From positions 1,054,001 through 1,118,000 of the forward strand of contig NZ_CP109190.1 of NCBI RefSeq assembly GCF_041438805.1: a stretch of DNA of 64,000 nucleotides, given 5' to 3'. Under the pieces are notes generated by a model. It worked only from the letters and a program-made list of their open reading frames with translations, was not told where the DNA came from and did no database searches. The translations under genes and the position numbers were made by a program. Positions 49,324 to 56,875 of this stretch are shown in pieces. This stretch comes from Streptomyces sp. NBC_01707 (GTDB lineage Bacteria; Actinomycetota; Actinomycetes; Streptomycetales; Streptomycetaceae). How positions within the stretch are numbered: position 1 is the stretch's first letter; the number at the start of each line of letters is the position of its first letter.

Positions 49324-49722
49324 TCATCGTGCGAACTTTTCGATGGCCGCTGGGGTGACGGGGGTGAAGAAGTTGACGAGGTTGCCGTCGGGGTCGCGGA
49401 ACAGCAGCGACCGGTTGCCCCAGGGCATCGTGGTGGGCTCGGTGACGAAGTCGGTGACGAAGCCGGTCAGGTTCAGGTGCACGCGGTCCACGTCGTCGAC
49501 GAGGAACTCGGTGATCACGCTGTGGTTGTCCGCCGGGCGGGCAGAGCCCGGGGCGAACAGCGGGACGGTGCGGGTGCCGGCGATCGCGAGGGTGGCGCCC
49601 GCGGTCTTGAGTTCGGCGAAGTCCTCGGTGGCCCATGTCACCGCCGCCCCTGTGGCTCGCTCGTAGAACTCGACGAGGCGCGCTACGTCGCTGGTGATGA
49701 TGCGGATCGAGACGAAGTCCAT
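49324..49722 (-). CDS. VOC-family (glyoxalase-like) protein
   Basis: Vicinal-oxygen-chelate protein (132 aa). Begins MDFVSIRIITSDVARLVEFY and ends LLFRDPDGNLVNFFTPVTP, the usual metal-ligand Glu/His strands of the family being altered (Asn in place of Glu in the last strand), so metal catalysis is uncertain. Start ATG 49722 with AAGGAGATTCCC upstream. Divergent from a WYL regulator across 93 bp; probable regulator-target pair. Confidence 0.9.
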   Translation of the reverse strand: MDFVSIRIITSDVARLVEFYERATGAAVTWATEDFAELKTAGATLAIAGTRTVPLFAPGSARPADNHSVITEFLVDDVDRVHLNLTGFVTDFVTEPTTMPWGNRSLLFRDPDGNLVNFFTPVTPAAIEKFAR

Positions 49723-49779
49723 GGGAATCTCCTTGGCTGTGCTGGAGGCGTGCACGTCGCAGGCTAGGAGAAATAGTGG

Positions 49780-49795
49780 ACAGAATCGGTCCTGT
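49780..49795. promoter_or_regulatory. ACAG-N8-CTGT inverted repeat between VOC and WYL genes
   Basis: ACAG (49780-49783) and CTGT (49792-49795) lie 21 bp upstream of the regulator start and 58 bp upstream of the VOC start. The surrounding TGGACAGAATCGGTCCTGT is partially symmetrical, fitting a WYL-regulator operator in a divergent promoter. Confidence 0.45.
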
Positions 49796-49815
49796 ATTCG
49801 CGTTAGGCTGCGAAC

Positions 49816-50805
49816 ATGCCTCGTCCAACCGCCCGCGTGCTGACCCTCCTGGAGCTGCTGCAGTCGGGCGGCACCCGGACTGTGGCCGAACTCGCCGACC
49901 GGCTCGGCGTCGAAGGTCGCACCGTGCGGCGGTACGTGAACCAGCTGATCGACCTGGACGTGCCCGTGGAATCGGTGCGCGGCCGCTACGGCGGGTACCG
50001 GCTCGCCCCCGGGTACCGCTTGCCTCCCCTCATGCTCAGCGACGACGAGGCGCTGGCCGTGCTGCTCGGCCTGGTCGCCGGCCGCCGAGCGGGGTTGACG
50101 ACGACGGAGCACACGGCAAGCGAGACGGCATCGGCCAAGATCCGGCGGGTGCTGCCCAAGCACATCGCCCATCGGCTCGACACACTCCTGGAAGCTCTCG
50201 CCTTCACGGACCAGCCTGGCGAGTTCGACGCCGCGGACGCCGAGGTCCTGCTCACCATCGCCGATGCGGTGCGCCACCGCCGACCGGTCTCGATCCGCTA
50301 CACCGACGGCGACGGACGGCGCAGCGAACGCACGCTGCACGCGTACGGGATCGTCGCCCATGCGGGCCGGTGGTACGTCACGGGCAAGGACGCCCAGATC
50401 GGCGAGGACCGAACCTTCCGGCTCGATCGCATCGCAGACGCGCGGGCCCTACCTGGCTCATTCGAAGCGCCCGTGGGCCCCGCTCCAGCACAGCGCGTGC
50501 TGTCGGGGTTCGCCACGGCCGAGTACCGGCATGAGGTGATCTTGCGGATCCACGGGACCGTCGGGCAGATCCGCGCCCACCTTCCCGCCAGCGTCGCGAG
50601 CCTGGAGGAGCACGAGCCCGTGGCAGGCGAGGACCGGGCAACCGAGCGCTGGCTGCGCGTCCAGCTGCGGGTGGAGCGGCTCGACTGGTTGCCTCCGGTA
50701 CTCGCCTCGCTCGACCGCCCGTTCGTCATCGAGCGCCCCGATGAACTGCGCGACCTCGTCACCGCGCTCGCCGATCGCCTCACGTCCTACGCCCGTCAAG
50801 CCTGA
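49816..50805 (+). CDS. YafY-type WYL-domain transcription regulator
   Basis: Regulator (329 aa): N-terminal DeoR-like HTH (about residues 5-60, SGGTRTVAELADRLGVEGRT, VRRYVNQLIDLDVPVES), the central WYL domain (about 140-220, RRPVSIRYTDGDGRRSERTL, HAGRWYVTGKDAQIGEDRTF) and a C-terminal WCX extension. Divergent from the VOC gene, which it probably controls. WYL domains sense small molecules or nucleic acids; ligand unknown. Confidence 0.93.
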   Translation: MPRPTARVLTLLELLQSGGTRTVAELADRLGVEGRTVRRYVNQLIDLDVPVESVRGRYGGYRLAPGYRLPPLMLSDDEALAVLLGLVAGRRAGLTTTEHTASETASAKIRRVLPKHIAHRLDTLLEALAFTDQPGEFDAADAEVLLTIADAVRHRRPVSIRYTDGDGRRSERTLHAYGIVAHAGRWYVTGKDAQIGEDRTFRLDRIADARALPGSFEAPVGPAPAQRVLSGFATAEYRHEVILRIHGTVGQIRAHLPASVASLEEHEPVAGEDRATERWLRVQLRVERLDWLPPVLASLDRPFVIERPDELRDLVTALADRLTSYARQA

Positions 50806-50892
50806 CAGCGAAGAACCAGTGTCATGAGATGGAACAGTTGACCGCTGCTCAAAATGGTCGACAAACGCTGTCACTGAAGGGGCTCTGGCACA

Positions 50893-51107
50893 ACTTCCGC
50901 CCCACGGGCGCGGGGACGACCACAGAGAACTGGTCGCCTGCCTTGCGCAGCAGGGAGCTACCCCCGCGGGCGCGGGAACGACGACGTGCTGAACCAGCAC
51001 TCCATCATGTTCCAGGATCTACCCCCGCGCCTGCGGGGGTTGCTCCCGACCAAGTTCCTCGTCACCTGCCACACCGAGGTCGTCCCCGCGTCTGCGGGGG
51101 TTGTTCG
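50893..51107. CRISPR. Degenerate four-unit CRISPR relic, type I-E-like repeat
   Basis: Four palindromic repeat units recur every 61-62 bp: 50893-50921, 50954-50982, 51018-51046 and 51079-51107. The last two read ..CCCCGCGCCTGCGGGGGTTG and GTCGTCCCCGCGTCTGCGGG, the familiar actinobacterial type I-E repeat, about 29 nt with 32-nt spacers. The first two are more degenerate and look like the reverse half (GCGGGGACGACC). No cas gene lies in the window, so it is an orphan, decaying array. Confidence 0.75.
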
Positions 51108-51160
51108 ACGCCTGGCCCCAGGGAGCACAGAGATTGCCGGCACGCGGACCTAAGGTTCCG

Positions 51161-51289
51161 GATGTGTACAAGCTCGAGGACGGCACCGTCATGCAGTGAC
51201 GGAACGCGTCCAAGTCGGGCGGCGGGACAATCGACATCGCGCCTGGATCCGGCGGCAAGGTATTGAAGGTGCACCTTCCCCATGCATGA
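51161..51289 (+). pseudogene. Tail of a polymorphic (RHS/CDI-like) toxin
   Basis: In one frame: DVYKLEDGTVMQ, a TGA, then RNASKSGGGTIDIAPGSGGK and VLKVHLPHA, ending at 51289. K-L-x-D-G-T, S-x-x-G-G-x-T-I-D-I and a terminal K-V-H match my memory of the C-terminal toxin domains of RHS/CDI-type proteins, where a Trp codon sits at the TGA. Only 42 codons remain, with no start. The last eight bases overlap the start of the immunity-like gene, the classic toxin-immunity arrangement. Confidence 0.5.
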
Positions 51290-51620
51290 GATGACAGCCC
51301 TCAAAGACGTTCTTATCGAAGGTCTCGACGATTGGGTCCCAATCGATCAGCTGCTATGGGCCGCGGGCGAATATCCGGCAGGTCGCACACGGCAGGAGCG
51401 CCTCGTGGAGCTGCTGCGGTACGCGCTGTCGAGCGGTCTCATCGAGGTCGGCGAATTGATGGAAACGGGCTTTGTAGCATGGACTGGAGATGCAGATGAG
51501 CAGGTTCGCCGAGTAACTGCGGACCTGGACCGACTCGACTGGGCACCGCAGCTCGGTAGCTCAGTTTGGCTCTCCAATACCGCCAAGGGTGATGAGTTGG
51601 CCCGCCGGCAGAGCGGGTAA
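51282..51620 (+). CDS. Immunity-like protein for the adjacent toxin tail
   Basis: Intact small cytoplasmic protein (112 aa), MTALKDVLIEGLDDWVPIDQ then EVGELMETGFVAWTGDADEQ and DLDRLDWAPQLGSSVWL. No domain name is certain. Its ATG overlaps the 3' end of the toxin remnant by eight bases, the arrangement of toxin/immunity pairs. It appears undamaged while the toxin is reduced to a tail, as is usual for orphan immunity genes. Confidence 0.6.
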   Translation: MHEMTALKDVLIEGLDDWVPIDQLLWAAGEYPAGRTRQERLVELLRYALSSGLIEVGELMETGFVAWTGDADEQVRRVTADLDRLDWAPQLGSSVWLSNTAKGDELARRQSG

Positions 51621-51641
51621 CAGCAAATCGGTTCGGCCAAT

Positions 51642-52058
51642 GTGGGGCCTGGCAATCTTTGGCCGGGCCACCTAAACCACGAAGCCTCCACCAATCCGAG
51701 CGCCATGAAGCGCTGGCTCGCCGAGGGCTACGAAACATCCAGTCCCGGCGGGACGTTCGACTCCGTCTCCGAGCGCTTCCTCGACCGGCACCTCTCGCCC
51801 TCCCAGAAGGCAGCCCTCCTGCGGGCGCTCAAGGACACACGGGGCATCCGATATCGGGGCAACGCCGAGGATCGCGCGGGCCGGGTCGGTGCCGCCTTCA
51901 CCGTTGGATCACGATACGGAGGACTCCCCAAGGAACAGACCCTGCTGTTCGACCCGAGAAACGGGAACCTCCTCGCCTATGAGGAAGAAATCACCGACGA
52001 CGGGGGCAAGTTGAACGTCAAGTCGCCCGCCGTCGTCCTCTGCATCACCTACCTATAA
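51642..52058 (+). pseudogene. Fragment of a CU044_5270-type actinobacterial protein
   Basis: Open frame (138 codons) without a convincing start. The sequence LDRHLSPSQKAALLRALKDT, GIRYRGNAEDRAGRVGAAF and TLLFDPRNGNLLAYEEEITD resembles the C-terminal half of the actinobacterial CU044_5270 family of membrane-associated proteins; the N-terminal membrane part is missing. A short independent version of that domain is possible instead. Confidence 0.5.
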
Positions 52059-52258
52059 CCCTCCGGTGCGGGGCTGCAAGGCCCCACCCCGACACGGCCC
52101 ACAGACAACAGATCACACAAGGCTGATCCACCTCATGATGTGAGCCGGGCAGAAGTGACTGCGCTGGGCGGGCGGCGAAGAAAAAGGGAAGGCGGGAACC
52201 AACGGGGTGTTGGCAGGATGTCCGAGCTCAGCACCCGATGGGAAAGGACCCACCGACT

Positions 52259-52669
52259 ATGGCTCGTGCCATCACGTTGATCCGCTCTGCCTCCCTGTCC
52301 GACGTGGCCGAATACGCCTACGCGGCCACGGCGCCCGCCGAGTCACGCCTGATCTTCCTCGCCGGGGCGTGTCCGCTGAACGATGACGGCTCCACGGCAG
52401 CGATCGGGGACTACGCGGGTCAGGCGACGAAGGCCATCGAGAACATGCAGGCGGCCCTCGCTGCCGCAGGTGCATCGCTCCAGGACGTCATCAGCACAAG
52501 GGTCCTCGTCGCATCGGCCCGACGAGAGGACCTGGTGGCTGCCTGGAAGGTAGTCCGGGACTCGTTCGCTGACCACGACGTCCCCAGCACCTTGATGGGC
52601 GTCACCGTGCTCGGCTACAAGGACCAACTCGTCGAGATCGAGGCCGTCGCCGCCGTGCTCGATTCTTGA
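52259..52669 (+). CDS. RidA-family deaminase
   Basis: RidA/YjgF-family protein (136 aa), of a family that hydrolyses reactive imine/enamine intermediates or binds ligands. Family pattern: LIFLAGACPLNDDGSTAAIG, DYAGQATKAIENMQAALAAA and DVISTRVLVASARREDL with the conserved Arg in the cleft. Start ATG 52259 with AAAGGA upstream. A monocistronic gene; specificity is not readable. Confidence 0.9.
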   Translation: MARAITLIRSASLSDVAEYAYAATAPAESRLIFLAGACPLNDDGSTAAIGDYAGQATKAIENMQAALAAAGASLQDVISTRVLVASARREDLVAAWKVVRDSFADHDVPSTLMGVTVLGYKDQLVEIEAVAAVLDS

Positions 52670-53104
52670 GCCCACTGGCCCCGGTCTTCATCGATCGCCT
52701 GCGATAACCAGAGGTCAAGGGGCCGCCTACAGCGTCGGGCCTGCTGATCGTGTGCCCCGGAAGGGACAGCACCCCCGAGCGCGCCAAACCCGGGGTGATC
52801 GCCGCCCGGTTCCGGCACTACGAATCCCGCGACGGCCGGCCGCTGCTTCCCGAGCATCCCAGTGATTGCGGGGCGTTCTGCGCCCCGCAGTGGAACGGCC
52901 CCAGGGGGGCAACGGTCTGCCGGGCCTCCGCGGCAGCGGGTGTCATCTCTGTTCGAGATGACAGACATCATGATTCATCTCCCCCATCGAGGAAGCATCC
53001 GGCCCGTGGCGACGCTGGACCAGACAGCCGAGCAGCCGAGAGCCGCACGGTCGCCGTCCAGCCCACCGGGACTGCCCCGTCGGTTCCCGTCACGAGAGGG
53101 TCCT
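52670..53104. other. Control region: hairpin and a perfect 23-bp palindrome
   Basis: A nine-base-stem hairpin (52867-52889, TGCGGGGCG) could terminate ridA. TGTCATCTC (52941-52949) and GAGATGACA (52955-52963) form a perfect inverted repeat with a five-base spacer, upstream of the MFS start, and are the strongest operator candidate here. Protein-like reading frames in this stretch have no starts or families. Confidence 0.6.
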
Positions 53105-54361
53105 GTGTCCGCTTTTCCCGCTCCTCAGTCCCCGCAGCGACCCGCCTCCGCCGAGTCCGCCCACAGCGTGCCGGGATGGCTGGTGGGGCTGCTCGCCGTG
53201 GGCTCGGGCATGACCGTGGCCAACCTGTACTACGCCCAGCCGCTGCTGTCCTCGCTCAGCCAGGTCTTCCACCTCGACACGGCCACGGCCGGCGTGCTGA
53301 TCACCGTGACCCAGATCGGCTACGTGGTCGGCATGCTCTTCCTCGTGCCGCTCGGCGACCGGCTGGAGAAGCGCCGACTGATCTCCCTACTGCTCGCCGT
53401 CGCCACCGTCGCGCTCGCGGTGGCCGGTTTCGCGACCAGCTTCCCGATGCTGTTCGCGGCGTCGCTGGTCAGCGGCGCCACATCGGTGGTCGCCCAGATC
53501 CTCGTCCCGTACGCCGCAAGCCTCGCGCCCGACCATACCCGCGGCCGCATCGTCGGCCGCGTCATGAGCGGCCTGCTCGCCGGCATCCTGCTCTCCCGCA
53601 CAGTCAGCAGTCTGGTCTCCGACGTCGCGGGCTGGCGCTACGTGTACTTCGGTTCCGCGGTCCTGATGGCGCTCCTCGCCCTGGCACTGCGCGTGGCACT
53701 GCCACAGCAAGCCCCCACCACGTCGCTCGCCTACGGCCAGGTGCTGCGCTCCATGTTCCGGCTGGTGCGCACCCACCCCGCGCTGCTGCGCCGGGGGCTG
53801 TACCAGGCAGCGATGTACGCCGCGTTCAGCGCTTTCTGGACCACCGTCTCCTTCGTGCTCACCGGGCCGCGGTTCCACTACTCGCCGATCGGCGTCGGAG
53901 TGTTCGCGCTCGTCGGCGCCGCCGGTGCCGCGGTGGCACCGCTGGCCGGCCGCTGGGCGGACCGCGAGCTCGCACGTCCCGTGACGGGCATCGCCTTCGT
54001 CGTGGCGGCGCTGGCCTTCGCCGTGGCGGGATTCGGGCAGCGCCAGGTCATCTTGATCGCCCTCGCAGGGATTCTGATCGACGTGGCCGTGCAGACCACC
54101 CTCATCCTCGGCCAGCACACCATCTACCGGCTCGACGCCGGCGCCCGTTCGCGGCTCAACAGCGCCTTCATGGCCGTCTTCTTCGCGGGCGGCGCACTCG
54201 GTTCCCAACTCGGGTCGCTGGCCTACCACGCCGCCGGCTGGACAGGGGTGAGCGTCCTCGGATCCGCTCTGCCGCTGATCGCCCTGGCCTACTGGATGAG
54301 CGAGCGCCGCTCCGGCCGAAAGGCTGCCGAGGCCACGACCGCGGCGGCCTTGATCCGGTAA
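53105..54361 (+). CDS. MFS transporter, DHA1-type
   Basis: Twelve-helix major-facilitator exporter (418 aa). Helix 1 VGLLAVGSGMTVANLYYAQP and loop 2-3 GMLFLVPLGDRLEKRRLISL (the MFS D-R-x-x-R-R-R motif) are clear; TRGRIVGRVMSGLLAGILLS fits helix 5. GTG 53105 (VSAFPAPQ) is preferred, with GAGAGGG upstream; the frame is open further up, and ATG 52969 is a less likely start. Convergent with a LysR gene 105 bp away. Confidence 0.88.
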   Translation: MSAFPAPQSPQRPASAESAHSVPGWLVGLLAVGSGMTVANLYYAQPLLSSLSQVFHLDTATAGVLITVTQIGYVVGMLFLVPLGDRLEKRRLISLLLAVATVALAVAGFATSFPMLFAASLVSGATSVVAQILVPYAASLAPDHTRGRIVGRVMSGLLAGILLSRTVSSLVSDVAGWRYVYFGSAVLMALLALALRVALPQQAPTTSLAYGQVLRSMFRLVRTHPALLRRGLYQAAMYAAFSAFWTTVSFVLTGPRFHYSPIGVGVFALVGAAGAAVAPLAGRWADRELARPVTGIAFVVAALAFAVAGFGQRQVILIALAGILIDVAVQTTLILGQHTIYRLDAGARSRLNSAFMAVFFAGGALGSQLGSLAYHAAGWTGVSVLGSALPLIALAYWMSERRSGRKAAEATTAAALIR

Positions 54362-54465
54362 CGCCCCTCACCAGCCCGCCCGCCACGCCCCGGACCGTCG
54401 GACCGGGCACGGCGGCGGCCGCTCGCAGGGTCGAGGCACGTGCGCGGGCCCGCTCCGCGCCTCGC

Positions 54466-55356
54466 TCACCCCGCCGCCGTGAGGGGGGTGATGTGCCGTA
54501 GCAACGCCTCGACCGCGGGGGACATGGTTCCGCGGCGGCGGACCACCATGACCTTCCAGGCGGGGGCATACTGCACGAACCGGCGGACGACGAGATCCGG
54601 AAAACGGGCCGCGACAGACGCCGGCATGATGCACACCCCGAGGTCGTGCCGGACCAACTCGGACGCCGCCACGATGTCGTTGACCTCGAACACCGTGGAC
54701 CGCTCCACGGCGGCGGCCCTGAAGGCCCGGTCCACCGAATAGCGAACGGCCCAACCGGGCAAGAAGTCCACGAAGGGCATGCGGGAGATCTCGTCGAAGG
54801 TCACCATGTCGTCTTCGGCGAAGGCGCGCGCGGGCGACGACACCAGCAGCATCTCCTCGCGTGACAGCAGGCGGGTCACCAGTCCCCGTTGCTGTTGCCG
54901 GTCGAGCGCCACCACGGCGAGATCCACCGTGCCCTCGCTCAGCGCCTGCCGGACGTTGGCCACCGGTGCCTGCTGCAGACGCACGCTCACCCCGGGGTGC
55001 TCCGCGCGCAGTCCCGCCAGGGCACGGTGCAGGCCGGCCCAGACACCCTGCATGATGGCTACCGTCACGCGTCCCCGCACCTCACCTCGTACAGCGTCGA
55101 CCACCGCTCGCGCCTCCTCGGCCGCGCGGAGCGCCGCACGAGCGGCGGGCACGAACGCCTCCCCCGCCGGAGTCAGCGACACGCGGTGCGTGGTCCGCTC
55201 GAACAAGGCACTGTCCAGTTCCCTCTCCAGCGCCCGCACCGTGCCGGACACCGCGGACTGCACCACGTGCAGCCGCTGCGCCGCCGCCGTGAACCCGCCC
55301 TCCTCGGCGACCGCAACAACCACCTCCATCTGCCGCAGATCCATGCGAACCGCCAC
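54466..55356 (-). CDS. LysR-family regulator 1
   Basis: LysR-type regulator (296 aa). N-terminal winged HTH (MDLRQMEVVVAVAEEGGFTA, LHVVQSAVSGTVRALERELD) and a two-lobed ligand domain (RGRVTVAIMQGVWAGLHRAL, MPFVDFLPGWAVRYSVDRA). GTG 55356 has AAAGGG upstream; the ATG four codons later is an alternative. Convergent with the MFS gene, so its target may be that exporter or the FtsX unit on its other side. Confidence 0.92.
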   Translation of the reverse strand: MAVRMDLRQMEVVVAVAEEGGFTAAAQRLHVVQSAVSGTVRALERELDSALFERTTHRVSLTPAGEAFVPAARAALRAAEEARAVVDAVRGEVRGRVTVAIMQGVWAGLHRALAGLRAEHPGVSVRLQQAPVANVRQALSEGTVDLAVVALDRQQQRGLVTRLLSREEMLLVSSPARAFAEDDMVTFDEISRMPFVDFLPGWAVRYSVDRAFRAAAVERSTVFEVNDIVAASELVRHDLGVCIMPASVAARFPDLVVRRFVQYAPAWKVMVVRRRGTMSPAVEALLRHITPLTAAG

Positions 55357-55590
55357 CGACCCTTTCCCGTCATCCGACCCAGGCGATCATCTCCAATGGC
55401 GATGACCCGCCCTCTCCAGCATCGCATCCGGTGCCAGCCTGCGCCGGAGGGAACCACGTCCCTGGGCGGGCTCGTGTCCGGGTACGGGTGGGATCGAAAT
55501 GGGAGAGAAGTACGAAGGGGGTTTCCCTGTCCGGGAGCCTCGGCACGCCGGAACTCCCGTGTCCCGCGCCAGTTGGAGGGAACCCTCCAA

Positions 55591-55623
55591 CCGCCCCCCA
55601 CCGCTGCTTGCGGTGGGGGGCGG
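55591..55623. terminator. 14-bp stem hairpin downstream of the FtsX relic
   Basis: Arms CCGCCCCCCACCGC (55591-55604) and GCGGTGGGGGGCGG (55610-55623) pair perfectly over a five-base loop. It is 26 bp past the stop of the FtsX-like relic. A smaller perfect stem, GGAGGG/CCCTCC, lies immediately before it. Confidence 0.8.
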
Positions 55624-55648
55624 AGGCACGAGCGCTGAACCTGACCTC

Positions 55649-56840
55649 CTATTCGGTGCGCAGGGCCGTGGCGGTCCGGGCCCTGGCGGCCCAGCCGGCG
55701 GGCAGCAGCGCCCCCAGGGTGGCGATGAGCACTCCGCCGAGTGCGAGCGGGAGCAGCTCGGCCGCGTGGTAGACGGCGACGACGGAACCGGGGAGGCGGA
55801 GCCCCACGCTGTCGCCCATCGCGGGGATGACCCAGCCGTGAAGGGCTACGCCGAGCGGCACGCCCAGAGTGCCCGCGACCAGTCCGGTCACGACGACCGA
55901 GGTGATGACCATCGCGATGGTCTGCCGGGGGTCATGCCGAGCGCCTTGTGGACACCGAGCTCCCGGACGCGCTCGCGGATTTCGAGCAGTACGCCGTTGA
56001 GCACGCCGAGCGCGGCGACGGCGACGAGCATCAGCGTGAGGATCAGCGACAGCGCGTTCAGCGTGACGACCATGTCGCCGCCGGCGTCCAGCCCGCCGGC
56101 CCGAGCGGTGGCCCCCAGCGGTGCCAGGTCCCTGTTCAGCGCGTCGACGTAGCCGGTCAGGTCCGTGCCTGGCGTGACGGCGATGTGATGGCTCGTCTCC
56201 GTCAGGTCGGGATGTGCGGACGTGAGGGTCGAGACGTCGGTGAAGACCTGCATGCCGTCGTTGCGGGGGTCGAGGGCCTCGCCGACGATCCGGACCGTGA
56301 CCGGCTCGGCCAGGCCGTTCAGGGTGACGGTGTCGCCGATGCGGGTGCCGGTGGCGGCCAGGAAGGGGGTCGGGACCACAGCTTCGCCGGGCTTGTCGAT
56401 CCAGCGGCCCGAGACCGTCTTGTAGCCGCCCCAGGACGCGTCGCCGGTGAAGACGATCACGTCGACGGTGCCGGTCAGGCCGGACACGGTCGCCCGTACC
56501 GTAGCGGCGCCGTAGTACTTCCCGGTCCCGGCGGCGGCTTCGACGGCCGTGGCGACTGCAGCGGGGTCGACGTCGGGCTGCTTCTCATGGCCAGGGTCTT
56601 GGGGTCCGAAGTCCGGCAAGGGCGCGGGCACGACGACATCGGCGACGTCGTGGGCCTTGGCTTACATCACCTGGCCGAGCGAGGCGGCCATCCCTACGGT
56701 GAACGTGACGGCGGCAGCGCCGAACAGGATCGCGGTGCCCATGGCCAGCGCGCGGGCGGGCCGCGCGAGGGGCCGGGCCAGGCCCAGGGCGACCGGCTGC
56801 GGCAACGGCAGCCGTCCGGCCAGGCGGGCCGCAGCCCGTC
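55649..56840 (-). pseudogene. FtsX/MacB-type ABC permease, broken twice
   Basis: Last ~390 residues of a MacB/FtsX-like permease. An early segment ALAMGTAILFGAAAVTFTVG, SLGQVM ends at a TAA near 56660. A second frame carries the periplasmic part and ALSLILTLMLVAVAALGVLN followed by VRELGVHKALGMTP. After a single-base loss near 55915, the frame changes to MVITSVVVTGLVAGTLGVPL and ends 55649. Stop, frameshift and missing N-terminus show decay. It abuts the double hydrolase gene. Confidence 0.9.
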
Positions 56841-56875
56841 ACTTCGTCCTCCCGCCCGGCGTCCCCGCGGAGGTC

